Of a stretch of DNA of 64,000 nt, positions 34,547 to 43,965 are shown in pieces; within the stretch, counting starts at the first letter, position 1, and each line of letters opens with the position of its first letter. Origin of the DNA: Halococcus sediminicola (GTDB lineage: Archaea; Halobacteriota; Halobacteria; Halobacteriales; Halococcaceae). Where the stretch lies: NCBI RefSeq assembly GCF_000755245.1, contig NZ_BBMP01000022.1, positions 910,712 through 974,711 of the forward strand, written 5' to 3'. Made by a program: the position numbers and the translations under genes. Under the pieces are notes generated by a model. It saw only the letters and a list, made by a program, of their open reading frames with translations, was not told the origin of the DNA and did no database searches.

Positions 34547-35548
34547 ATGAACATGGCGCGCAGTCAGGACCCGATCCAATCGCGCGACGACGGGTCCCGC
34601 GACAGCTACGACGTCACGACGTGGGAGGTGCGCACGCCCCTCGACAGGATTGCGGTCTGGATATACTGGTTTCTGAGCGCGACCGTGCGCTGGCTGGTGG
34701 TTCTGGGTGCGGTCGTGATTCTCGCCGTGATCGTCTCGGGCAGTAATCTGCCGCGCATCCTCGACCCCGTCGTGACGGGGTTCACGCTGCTGTCGCTCCT
34801 GCCGGCGCTCGCGCTCGTCGCCTACGTCTGGCGGACCGACAGCACGACCACCGAACCGTTCTCGCTGCTCGCGGTGACGTTCGCGCTCGGCGTGCTCTTT
34901 GCGGGCTTTGCTGCCATCATCAACGGCATCGGCAGCGTTCTGCAGGTCGTTCCGGTCGTCGGCTCGGTCTGGTTCTTCTATCTCGTCGTCGGCCCGGTCG
35001 AGGAAACGGTGAAGTGGCTCGCAGTGCGCATCTACGCCTATCGGAGTCCGCGCTTCGACGCGGTCATCGACGGCGCGGTCTACGGTGCGGTCGCGGGACT
35101 CGGTTTCGCCACCATCGAGAACGCTCTCTATATCACCGATGCCGTGAACAATCCCGTCATCGGCAACGTGCTGGGTGCCGGCGGCGGCATTACGCCCGCA
35201 CGGGCCATCGCCGGTCCGGGTCACGTCATCTACTCGGCGTTTGCGGGCTACTATCTGGGGCTGGCGAAGTTCAACCGCGAGAACGCCGGGCCGATCATCG
35301 TCAAGGGACTCCTGATAGCGGCGCTCATCCACGCGACCTACAACACGCTCACCTGGATTCCCGTTGCTGCGGCCATCGTGCTCGGTCTCCCGAACTTCGT
35401 TACCCTCCTCGGGTTCGTCGTGCTCTACGACGGCTTCTTCGGCTACTTCCTCTATCGAAAACTCGCGCGCTATCGCGCCCACTACCGCGACACCCATCAC
35501 GGGGAGGGTGCGCTCTCGTCCGTCGAGCGCACCGAGTTCGAGGAGTGA
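34547..35548 (+). CDS. PrsW family glutamic-type intramembrane protease
   Basis: 333 residues and about eight membrane helices after a 35-residue acidic N-terminus. The PrsW motifs are present: VGPVEETVKW (EExxK), GLGFATIENALY, PGHVIYSAFAGYYLG and LIHATYNTL. PrsW proteins cleave anti-sigma factors or other membrane proteins in bacteria; the archaeal target is unknown. An alternative in-frame ATG at 34553 would remove two residues. It is the third membrane protease gene in the window, with LonB and the CPBP protein. Confidence 0.9.
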   Translation: MNMARSQDPIQSRDDGSRDSYDVTTWEVRTPLDRIAVWIYWFLSATVRWLVVLGAVVILAVIVSGSNLPRILDPVVTGFTLLSLLPALALVAYVWRTDSTTTEPFSLLAVTFALGVLFAGFAAIINGIGSVLQVVPVVGSVWFFYLVVGPVEETVKWLAVRIYAYRSPRFDAVIDGAVYGAVAGLGFATIENALYITDAVNNPVIGNVLGAGGGITPARAIAGPGHVIYSAFAGYYLGLAKFNRENAGPIIVKGLLIAALIHATYNTLTWIPVAAAIVLGLPNFVTLLGFVVLYDGFFGYFLYRKLARYRAHYRDTHHGEGALSSVERTEFEE

Positions 35549-35593
35549 CTACTCGGTGCGAGTACCATCCGAGTCGATGAAGCGATGAGTCGC

Positions 35594-38020
35594 TTACGTG
35601 TCCGAACTCGCACTCGACCCCGACCGACCCTCCGGCGTCCCCCGGGATCGGCGGCGGGTGAACTTGCGGTAGTACCGATAGAGCGGGAACAACCAGTCGC
35701 CGATGGTGTCCGTCAGCCCCGTGGTGCCTGCATAGACGATGACCGGCACGCCGCGCTCCTCGGCGAGATCGATTACCCTGTCGGGCGTGCTGCCGAACAC
35801 CCAGCGCCGGAGTCGGCGGGTGCGGGTCGCGCCGATGACGAGCATGCCCCCGTTCTCTTTAGCTGTGGAGACCAGTCCCTCGGCGACGTTCGGGGCCGAC
35901 ACGTTGTGGACTTGCACGACGTCGCTCCCCGACAGCGGGCCGAGGGTGTCGTCGAGATTCTCGGCCGTGCCGCCCTCCTCACCCGGCTCGACACTGATGA
36001 CGTGGAGTTCGGAGCCGGCGTCGCCCATGCGCTGGACGAGCGAGAGCAGCGCCCGGTGGTGTGGACCGCCACCCGCGCCGACGTTCACCCGCGAGACGTC
36101 GATCGACTCGTCGAAGCCGTTCGCGAACAGCACGTCACAGGGGGCCTCGTACTCGACGCGCTCGGTGACCTCCTCGTGGTCTTCGGGATAGCCCATCAGG
36201 ACGAGGTCGGCTTCGTCCTCGCGAGCGGTCTGGAGGATGTCGAAGGCGATGTCACGGCAGATGTGGCCCTCCACGGAGTAGTCGACGTCGATGTCGGCCG
36301 CAGCGAGGACGTCACTCAGGCGCTCGGCGCGCTTTTCGGCGTCGTCGGTCACGATCTCGTTGGGTGTCTGTTCGGGGATGCGGGTGGTGTTGATAACGTG
36401 GACGAACGGTTCGCCCTCGACGACCCGCCCGAGCGCCGCCGCGAGACGGACGTGTGTCGGCGCACGGTCGGGGCGGGCGACCGGGACGAGGATGTGGAAG
36501 CGTTCGTCGGACTCGTCGGTGCCGCCGTTCGCGCTCGTCACTTCGGTCGGCTCGGTGACGCGCTCGAAGAGGTCCTCGGTGTCGGGTGCGCCACCCCAGA
36601 CGAGATACGCGATCACGAGCACCGCTGCCAGCACGAGACCGACGGCGATGCCCACTGGCGGGAGGTTGTAGATGAGCGCGACGTTGGCGATGATGCCGAG
36701 TATCGGAACGATGGGGACGCCGGGCACGCGAAAGCCCCGCTCAATGTCGGGATGGCGGCGGCGCGAGTAGATGAGCGCGCCGTTGACCACCGCGAGCGGC
36801 AGGAGGAGATTGAGGACGGCGAAGCCATTCAGCGTGCTCAGTCCCAGCGAGAACTCCTCGATGGCGATGTCGAAGCCGGCGACGGTGGCCTCGAATCCCA
36901 CCGAAAGCGGGCCGGCAAGACCGTGCTCGCCGAGCAGCGTGATGAACGCCAGCATGAGTGTGACGACCAAGCCTGTGGCCGTCGCGGTACTCAGATAGGG
37001 CGTGCCGTGAGTGGGATGAAGCCGCGAGAGCCGGCGGGGCGCGTGGCCCTGTCGGCCCATCAGCGAGCCGATACCCGATGCGGCGAGGATGGAGGCGTTC
37101 GATGCCGACACCATCGAGAAGATGGCTCCGGCGACGATGAGATAGGTTCCCACCGGGACGCCGGCGACTGAGAGCGGGATGAACGCCTGTGCGACCGCCC
37201 CCATCGCGGTCTCACCCAGTTGGAGGATCTGGTCGGGCGAGCGCATGAGCCGACCGGAGACATTGGTTATATTGACCATCGCGATGATGACGAACGTATA
37301 TAGTACCGTGACGGTGACGATCGAGGCCGCGATGGCCCGCGGGACGGTCTTTTTCGGCTCGATGATCTCACCCGCCGAGGCCGCGATGGCCGAGAAACCG
37401 AAGAAGGTGATGAATGCGAGCGCCGCCACCGAGCCCGTCCCCACTGGGGCGAACTGGAAATCCCCGGCGAACTCGCCGATGGCCGGCCCGATACCGACGC
37501 TCGCGAACATCCCGCCGACGAACAGCACAAGGATGACGACCTTCGCGCTCGTCACGAGCACCTGAAAGGTACCCGACTCCTCGGTGCCGCGGGCGTTGAG
37601 TGTGCCCAAAAGCACGGCGACGAGCACGCCGAACGTCCCGCGCGGAAGCACGTGGAGCGTCTCGGGGATGAGAAATCTGAAAAACCACTCGTCCATCACC
37701 GCGAGGTAGTAGGCCGTCGTGCCACAGTAGCCGAGAAAGAGCGAAACGCCGACGGCGTACGTCAGCAGGTCGCGGTCTTCGAGGCTGCGAGAGGTGAAGA
37801 GATAGCCGCCGCCGTTCTCGGAGTAGATCGAGGCGAACTCCGAGTAGGTCGCGGCGGTGATGCCCGCCACCACGGCCGCGAGCACGAACGCGATCACGGC
37901 GGTCGAGCCGATCTGATAGACCGCGATACCGGACAGCGAGAAGATCCCTGCCGCGATCATCGTGCCGAGACCGATGGCGAAGGCGACTTTGAAATCCAAC
38001 GTCCGCGTGTGCTCTACCAT
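35594..38020 (-). CDS. APC amino-acid permease fused to two UspA-like domains (paralogue 1)
   Basis: 808 residues. An APC-superfamily permease (about 10-485, twelve helices) starts at FAIGLGTMIAAGIFSLSGIAV. Two universal-stress-protein-like domains follow (about 505-650 and 655-785). The second retains an ATP-loop-like GATRTRRLRRWVFGSTPDRV; the first is degenerate. Such fusions are common in haloarchaea and suggest nucleotide-sensitive gating. The substrate is unknown. It diverges from a paralogue of the same design 125 bp away. Confidence 0.9.
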   Translation of the reverse strand: MVEHTRTLDFKVAFAIGLGTMIAAGIFSLSGIAVYQIGSTAVIAFVLAAVVAGITAATYSEFASIYSENGGGYLFTSRSLEDRDLLTYAVGVSLFLGYCGTTAYYLAVMDEWFFRFLIPETLHVLPRGTFGVLVAVLLGTLNARGTEESGTFQVLVTSAKVVILVLFVGGMFASVGIGPAIGEFAGDFQFAPVGTGSVAALAFITFFGFSAIAASAGEIIEPKKTVPRAIAASIVTVTVLYTFVIIAMVNITNVSGRLMRSPDQILQLGETAMGAVAQAFIPLSVAGVPVGTYLIVAGAIFSMVSASNASILAASGIGSLMGRQGHAPRRLSRLHPTHGTPYLSTATATGLVVTLMLAFITLLGEHGLAGPLSVGFEATVAGFDIAIEEFSLGLSTLNGFAVLNLLLPLAVVNGALIYSRRRHPDIERGFRVPGVPIVPILGIIANVALIYNLPPVGIAVGLVLAAVLVIAYLVWGGAPDTEDLFERVTEPTEVTSANGGTDESDERFHILVPVARPDRAPTHVRLAAALGRVVEGEPFVHVINTTRIPEQTPNEIVTDDAEKRAERLSDVLAAADIDVDYSVEGHICRDIAFDILQTAREDEADLVLMGYPEDHEEVTERVEYEAPCDVLFANGFDESIDVSRVNVGAGGGPHHRALLSLVQRMGDAGSELHVISVEPGEEGGTAENLDDTLGPLSGSDVVQVHNVSAPNVAEGLVSTAKENGGMLVIGATRTRRLRRWVFGSTPDRVIDLAEERGVPVIVYAGTTGLTDTIGDWLFPLYRYYRKFTRRRSRGTPEGRSGSSASSDT

Positions 38021-38145
38021 CTATCCGCGGTGTGGACGCGATTGCCAAAAACGGTAGCCTTGCACGAGATGCTGGCGCACAGACACCCGATCGAACCGCT
38101 GTCGGGATGTGAACACTTTTCACCCCGACGGATGAGGTACGCCCC

Positions 38146-40593
38146 ATGAGCGGGGATACGGCCGGCGTCGAGACCGAACTCGACCGCGACATCGGCTTCG
38201 TCGGTGCGGTCGCCCTCGGTGTCGGGACGATGATCGCCGCCGGCATCTTCGTGCTCTCGGGGCTCGCGGTCTCGAACGTCGGCGTGCTCGCCATCGCCTC
38301 GTTCCTGCTCGCGGCCTTCGTCGCCTCGTTCACCGCCTTCGCCTACGCCGAGTTCGCCTCGCTGTATCCCGAAAGCGGCGGCGGCTACGCCTACGTCGCC
38401 AACACGTTCGACCGCGATTGGACGTACATCGTGGGGTGGTCGATGATCCTCGGCTATCCCGCGAGTGCGGCCTTCTATCTGGCGAGTTTCGGCGACTGGT
38501 TCTACCGGTTCATCTACCCACTGTTGTCGATTCCCGAGGCCACGCCGTACTGGCTGTCGGCGGTCGGCGTGCTCGTGCTCCTCGTCGGTATCAACCTCAA
38601 GGGCACCGAGGAAACTGGTCTCTTCCAGATCGTCATCACCGCGCTCAAGGTCGCACTCATCTTCCTCTTCCTCTACGGTGGTCTCCAGGCGTTCGACACC
38701 GAGGTCATCATGACCTCGCTGGCGGCGAACTCACAGGGGTTCGCCGACCTCCGGGACATCGGCGTGACGAGCGCGCTCGTCTTTATCACCTTCTTCGGCT
38801 TCGAGGCGATCGCCACCAACGCCGAGGAGATCGAGGATCCCGGCCGGACGATCCCGCGGGCGATCTTCTTCAGCATGGGCTTCGTCTCGGTGGTCTACGC
38901 CTTCGTCGTGCTCGTCATCGTCTTCGCCGTCAACGACGCACAGTTCCTCCAGTTCCTCGCGGCCAACGTCGACCTCGGCGGGGTCTCGGCCCAGCAGTTC
39001 ATCGCCAACAGCGGTGAGGTGTCGATGGCGTACGCCGCCCAGTATTATCTGGGGCCCGTCGGCTTCTACGTCATCATCGTCGGCGCGCTGCTTTCGATGG
39101 TCGCGGCGGCCAACGCCACCATCCTCGCCGGTTCGCGCGTGAAACTGGCGATGAGTCGCCGCGACCACCTTCCCAGCCGCTTCGAGAAACTGCACTCCTC
39201 GTTCAACACGCCATATCTGTCGGTGTTCCTCACCGGCGGAATCATCCTAGTGTACATCTTTCTGTTCACCGTGATCTTCGGCGGCGGTCCGGAGAGCGAG
39301 GCCGTCCTCCAGTTGCCGGTCGCGCTGCCGCTCGTGGGTGCGGAACTCCACCTCGGCATCGAGGCCATCACCCACTTCGCCGACTTCATGCTGCTGACCG
39401 GACTCATCGTCGTCAACCTCGCGGTCGTCCGCTCGCGCCGGAAGTTCCCCGACGTCGAGCGGGGCTTTACCGTGCCGGCGGTCCCGTGGGTGCCCGCATT
39501 CGCGGTGATCGCAAACCTCGTCTTGCTCGTCAACGTCGAGCCGTCGAGTTTCGCGCTCGGGCTGTTCGCCGAGCTCGTCGGCGTGGGCTTCTGGTTCGTG
39601 TGGAAGGGCGGAGCGCCCTCGACGGCAGCCATCGAGCGCGAGACGCCCACAGCGGTGGCCGAGCGCAACCCGTCGGGCCACGAGCGTGAGTACCGCATCG
39701 TGGTGCCCATCGCCAACCCCGACCACGCCGAACAGCTGATGGCGACGGCGGCCGACATCGCCGAAGACAGACACGGCGAAATACTCGCGCTCTCGGTCGT
39801 CGACCTGCCGGACCAGACGCCGCTCTCGGAGGGCCGTCAGTACGTCGACGAGCGCCGTGACGTGCTGAATCGGGCGATGCGATTTGCCGACGAGAACACG
39901 GGACGACTCTCCACGGACGGACGGGGTCCCGCGGCCGCCGACGCCGGCGAGGAGCAATCGTCCACGAACGTCCCGGTCAGCGGGACGGTCCGCATCGCCC
40001 ACCACGTCGACGACGCCGTGCTGCACACCATCAACCAGTACGACGCCGACGCCGTCCTCATGGGCTGGGGTGGCTGGCGGGCGCGCCGCCGGGAGGTCGT
40101 CCTCGGCAGTACCGTCGATACGGTGGTCACCGAAGCCGACTGCGACGTGCTCGTCGAGCGCATCGATCCCGACACCCCGACGGTGGGGTCGATACTGCTG
40201 CCGACCGCCGGCGGGCCACACGCGGAGTTGGCCGGCGAGGTCGCCCGCTCGGTCGCGCGCGCGACCGGCGCACGCATCGAACTGTTCCGTGTCGTCGATG
40301 CCGAAAGCGAGCGCGAAACCGCCGAAGCCGCACTCGAAGCGACGCTCGACGAATTCGCGGGTATCGACGGCGAGGCGACGGTCGTCGTGGATGACGATGT
40401 CGTCGCGGCGATCACCGAACAGTCAGCCGACCACGACTTGACCGTCATCGGCGCGACGCGCGAGGGACTGCTCCAGCGCGTGGTCTTCGGTGCGATTCCC
40501 GAACGGGTCGGCGAAGGAGCTGAGAGCACGGTGATCCTCGCCCGGCGAAACCTCGACATCACTTCGCGGCTGCGACGGTTGCTCGGTCGGTAG
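38146..40593 (+). CDS. APC amino-acid permease fused to two UspA-like domains (paralogue 2)
   Basis: 815 residues, same order as its divergent neighbour. The permease (about 12-495) contains VALGVGTMIAAGIFVLSGLAV and ITFFGFEAIATNAEEIEDPGRTIPRAI. Usp domains lie at about 510-670 and 675-810, with GATREGLLQRVVFGAIPERV as the ATP-loop-like motif of the second. A long polar insert (about 595-620) splits the first Usp domain. The divergent pair likely arose by duplication and inversion and may share the 125-bp regulatory gap. Confidence 0.9.
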   Translation: MSGDTAGVETELDRDIGFVGAVALGVGTMIAAGIFVLSGLAVSNVGVLAIASFLLAAFVASFTAFAYAEFASLYPESGGGYAYVANTFDRDWTYIVGWSMILGYPASAAFYLASFGDWFYRFIYPLLSIPEATPYWLSAVGVLVLLVGINLKGTEETGLFQIVITALKVALIFLFLYGGLQAFDTEVIMTSLAANSQGFADLRDIGVTSALVFITFFGFEAIATNAEEIEDPGRTIPRAIFFSMGFVSVVYAFVVLVIVFAVNDAQFLQFLAANVDLGGVSAQQFIANSGEVSMAYAAQYYLGPVGFYVIIVGALLSMVAAANATILAGSRVKLAMSRRDHLPSRFEKLHSSFNTPYLSVFLTGGIILVYIFLFTVIFGGGPESEAVLQLPVALPLVGAELHLGIEAITHFADFMLLTGLIVVNLAVVRSRRKFPDVERGFTVPAVPWVPAFAVIANLVLLVNVEPSSFALGLFAELVGVGFWFVWKGGAPSTAAIERETPTAVAERNPSGHEREYRIVVPIANPDHAEQLMATAADIAEDRHGEILALSVVDLPDQTPLSEGRQYVDERRDVLNRAMRFADENTGRLSTDGRGPAAADAGEEQSSTNVPVSGTVRIAHHVDDAVLHTINQYDADAVLMGWGGWRARRREVVLGSTVDTVVTEADCDVLVERIDPDTPTVGSILLPTAGGPHAELAGEVARSVARATGARIELFRVVDAESERETAEAALEATLDEFAGIDGEATVVVDDDVVAAITEQSADHDLTVIGATREGLLQRVVFGAIPERVGEGAESTVILARRNLDITSRLRRLLGR

Positions 40594-40615
40594 CCGGGCC
40601 GCCACCGCTGTCCGA

Positions 40616-43552
40616 TCAGTCGTCGTCGGCCGCGACGCGCCGGTCGGCGCGCGGGCCCTCCAGCTCGATTCCCGGAAGGAGGTCGCGGAGATAGCGGCCC
40701 GTGTGTGACTCCTCGATGCCGGCGACCGCTTCGGGCGTGTCGGCCGCGACGATCTCGCCACCGTTCTCGCCACCCTCCGGGCCGAGGTCGACGACGTGGT
40801 CGGCGTTCTTCACGAGGTCGAGTTCGTGTTCGACGACGACCACGGTATTGCCGTTGTCGACGAGGCGCTGGAGCACCGAGATGAGTTTGCGCTCGTCGGC
40901 CGAATGCAAGCCGGTCGTGGGTTCGTCGAGCAGGTAGAGCGTGTCGCCGGTCTGTTTCTTGCCCAACTCCTCGGCGAGCTTGACACGCTGGGCCTCCCCA
41001 CCTGAAAGAGTGGTCGATGGCTGGCCCAGTCGCATGTAGTCGAGTCCCACATCTCGAAGGAGCTGGAGCCGGCGCTTGAGCCGGGTGTCGGCTTCGAAGA
41101 ACTCGTAGGCTTCCTCGACGGACATGTCCAGCACGTCGGCGATGGTTTGCTCCTTGTACTCGACGTCGAGCGTCTCGTCATTGTAGCGCGCGCCGCCACA
41201 CTCCTCGCAGGGCACATGGACATCGGAGAGGAAGTTCATCTCGATCTTCACCGTGCCCTGCCCGCCACAGGCCTCACAGCGCCCGCCTTTGACGTTAAAG
41301 GAAAATCGACCCTTCTCGTAGCCGCGCTGTTTGGCGAGTTTCGTCTCGGCGAACAGTTCGCGCACGTGATCGAACACGCCGGTGTACGTGGCGGGGTTCG
41401 ACCGTGGCGTGCGGCCGATCGGCGACTGGTCGATGAGTCGGACGGTCTCGATTTCTTCGTACTCGATGGCGTCGTGCTCGCCGGGGTCCACAGTCCGATT
41501 GTCGTTCATCTCGCGGACGAGACCCTTGTAGAGTACGTCGTGCATCAGGGTGGATTTGCCCGACCCCGAAACGCCGGTGATGGCCGTGAAACAGCCGAGC
41601 GGAATCGACACGTCGAGGTCCTTGAGGTTGTGCTGGCGCGCGCCCCGAATCGTGAGTTCGCCGTCCGGTTGGCGGCGCTCGTCGGGCACGGGAATTGCCT
41701 TCCGGCCACTGAGATACGCACCCGTGACCGAGCCATCGACCCGTTCGATCTCGTCGACCGTGCCCTGCGCGACCACTTCGCCGCCGCGCTTGCCGGGACC
41801 GGGCCCCATGTCGATGACCTCGTCGGCGCGGCGCATCGTCGCCTCGTCGTGTTCGACCACCAGCAGGGTGTTGCCGAGGTCGCGCAACTCTTCGAGGGTA
41901 TTCAGGAGTCTGTCGTTGTCGCGTTGGTGCAGTCCGATGGAGGGCTCGTCGAGGACATACAGCACGCCCACGAGACCGGAGCCGATCTGGGTGGCGAGGC
42001 GAATCCGCTGGCTTTCGCCACCCGAAAGCGTCGCCGCCTGACGATCGAGGGTGAGGTATTCGAGGCCGACCTCGCACATGAATCCGAGCCGGGCGCGGAT
42101 CTCCTTCAAAATCTCCGCAGCGATGGTCAGGTCGCGCTCGCTCATTCCTTCCTCCATCCCCTCGAAGTGGGCAAGCGCATCGCCGATCGACATCCGGTTG
42201 ACGGCGGTGATGGCCGTGTCGTCGACCAATACGGCACGACTCTCGGGCTTCAGGCGGGTTCCGTCACAGGCCGGACAGGTGGTGACGGCCATGAACTTCT
42301 CGATGTGATCGCGCGTGCTCTGGCTCTCGGTCTCGACGTGGCGACGTTCGAGGTTGGGGATCACGCCCTCGAAGCGCTTTTTCTTCCGCCGAGTGCCGTT
42401 CTTCGTCCGGCGCTCGAAGACCACCTGCTCGCTCGTTCCATACAGAAACGCTTCTCGAATATCCTCGTCGAGTTCCTCGAACGGCGTCTCGAGCGCGACG
42501 TCGAAGTGAGCCGCCACGGCATCGAGGCGGGTTCGATAGTACGACCGCGAGTAACTCCACGGCTCGAACACCTCACGGAGCGGCTTTTCGGAGTCCTGCA
42601 CCACGAGGTCGGCGTCGACTTCCTTCGTCTCGCCGATGCCCTCACACTCCGGGCAGGCCCCGTGCGGACTGTTGAACGAAAAGGACCGAGTTTCGATCTC
42701 GGAGATGTCGATGCCGCAGTGAGTGCACGCGAGCGCCTCGGAAAACTCGACGACCGCGCGGTCGGTGTCCTCACCGGCCAGATCGCCCGTCGCCCGTGCG
42801 GTCGCGCCGCCGATGTCGGCGTCGGGTGGGTCCGGGAGGATGACCTTGAGCACGCCGTCGGCTTCTTCGAGAGCGGTTTCGACGCTGTCGGTGATGCGCG
42901 AGCGCGCCTCCCCGGAAATCTTCACGCGATCGACCACCACGTCAACAGTATGATCGTAGTTCTCGTCCAGTTCGGGCCGATTAGTGGCGAGGTCGAACTC
43001 CTCGCCGTCGACCTCGACGCGCGAGTAGCCCTCGCTCACGAGGTCGTCGAACAACTCCTCGAAGGCTCCCTTCTGGTCGCGCACTACGGGTGCGGCGATC
43101 TTCGCTTTCGTCCCCTCGGGCAGTTCCAGGATCCGACGCACCATCTGCTGGGCGGACTGCTCGCCGACCTCGCGCCCGCATTCGGGACAGTGAGGCGTGC
43201 CGATGCGGGCATAGAGGAGTCTGAGGTAGTCGTGAAGCTCCGTGACCGTTCCCACTGTGGAACGGGGGTTGTTGGCGGCGTTTTTCTGATCGATACTGAT
43301 CGCTGGCGAGAGACCTTCGACGGTCTCGACCTGTGGCTTGTCCATCTGGCCGAGGAAATTCCTGGCGTAGGCGGACAGACTCTCGATGTAGCGTCGCTGG
43401 CCCTCGGCGTAGACCGTCTCGAAGGCCAGCGAGGATTTCCCCGACCCGGAGAGTCCGGTGACGACGGTGAACGCCTCGCGCGGGATGGTGACGTCGAGGT
43501 CCTTCAGGTTGTGCTCTTCGGCTCCCCGGACGACGATTTCGTCCTTACTCAT
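40616..43552 (-). CDS. uvrA: excinuclease ABC subunit A
   Basis: 978 residues. Two ABC ATPase modules: Walker A GLSGSGKSS near residue 30, and GVSGSGKST near 660. Zinc-binding modules include CTHCG...CPECEG and CEACGGQG...CEECGG, and signature motifs LSGGESQRIRLA and LSGGEAQRVKLA. UvrA scans DNA for damage with UvrB and starts nucleotide excision repair; haloarchaea acquired UvrABC from bacteria. The ATG at 43552 gives the normal N-terminus KDEIVVRGAEEHNLK. It is convergent with permease paralogue 2. Confidence 0.96.
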   Translation of the reverse strand: MSKDEIVVRGAEEHNLKDLDVTIPREAFTVVTGLSGSGKSSLAFETVYAEGQRRYIESLSAYARNFLGQMDKPQVETVEGLSPAISIDQKNAANNPRSTVGTVTELHDYLRLLYARIGTPHCPECGREVGEQSAQQMVRRILELPEGTKAKIAAPVVRDQKGAFEELFDDLVSEGYSRVEVDGEEFDLATNRPELDENYDHTVDVVVDRVKISGEARSRITDSVETALEEADGVLKVILPDPPDADIGGATARATGDLAGEDTDRAVVEFSEALACTHCGIDISEIETRSFSFNSPHGACPECEGIGETKEVDADLVVQDSEKPLREVFEPWSYSRSYYRTRLDAVAAHFDVALETPFEELDEDIREAFLYGTSEQVVFERRTKNGTRRKKKRFEGVIPNLERRHVETESQSTRDHIEKFMAVTTCPACDGTRLKPESRAVLVDDTAITAVNRMSIGDALAHFEGMEEGMSERDLTIAAEILKEIRARLGFMCEVGLEYLTLDRQAATLSGGESQRIRLATQIGSGLVGVLYVLDEPSIGLHQRDNDRLLNTLEELRDLGNTLLVVEHDEATMRRADEVIDMGPGPGKRGGEVVAQGTVDEIERVDGSVTGAYLSGRKAIPVPDERRQPDGELTIRGARQHNLKDLDVSIPLGCFTAITGVSGSGKSTLMHDVLYKGLVREMNDNRTVDPGEHDAIEYEEIETVRLIDQSPIGRTPRSNPATYTGVFDHVRELFAETKLAKQRGYEKGRFSFNVKGGRCEACGGQGTVKIEMNFLSDVHVPCEECGGARYNDETLDVEYKEQTIADVLDMSVEEAYEFFEADTRLKRRLQLLRDVGLDYMRLGQPSTTLSGGEAQRVKLAEELGKKQTGDTLYLLDEPTTGLHSADERKLISVLQRLVDNGNTVVVVEHELDLVKNADHVVDLGPEGGENGGEIVAADTPEAVAGIEESHTGRYLRDLLPGIELEGPRADRRVAADDD

Positions 43553-43600
43553 TGTATCCTTCTGGGGAGCGCGGACCGTGAAACCCTGTCGGTTCCCCAC

Positions 43601-43810
43601 TTTTTCGACGGGAAGTCGCGCGCCTCTGGCGTCCGATAATGGGCCGTAGACCCGCTCAAGTGGACATACACCCCCGCATCTCGCCTCCGCACAGTACCGC
43701 CGAAGCCCTCGCACCCGTCGGGTGCTCGCCCTTCATCTGTCAGGAGAGCAAACTCTCCTGAGCCTGCGGTCGCTCTGCGACCGCAGACACCAGGAACCGC
43801 ACCGCGACCG
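43601..43810 (+). repeat. dispersed intergenic repeat, copy D (hairpin-rich)
   Basis: Lies in the 413-bp gap between uvrA and otsA, upstream of both genes, unlike the other copies. The T-tract is TTTTTCGACGGG; the core GAAGCCCTCGC...GCTCGCCCTTCATC encloses GCACCC / GGGTGC (43711-43725). Two further perfect hairpins follow: CAGGAGAG / CTCTCCTG (43741-43760, 4-nt loop) and CTGCGGTCGC / GCGACCGCAG (43764-43786, 3-nt loop). The rest of the gap (43811-43965) has AT-rich patches, including CTATAA at 43947-43952, and no gene. Confidence 0.75.
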
Positions 43811-43965
43811 TAGGCCGTTCCACCTCGCCCCGGCGACCGCCCCCGCCACAGTACTGCGACCACAGCCCGAAATCGCATTGTGCCGACCAGTATTGATAAG
43901 GGCCGGCGACGGCAAGCCACGAGCACAGGTCCGTCAGGGCCATGAACTATAAGCAATGCGACTGA

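Noticed and set aside
41147..43639. An 830-codon open frame antisense to uvrA
   Set aside because: It mirrors the uvrA codons and lacks a promoter and recognisable domains; uvrA itself is complete and certain.
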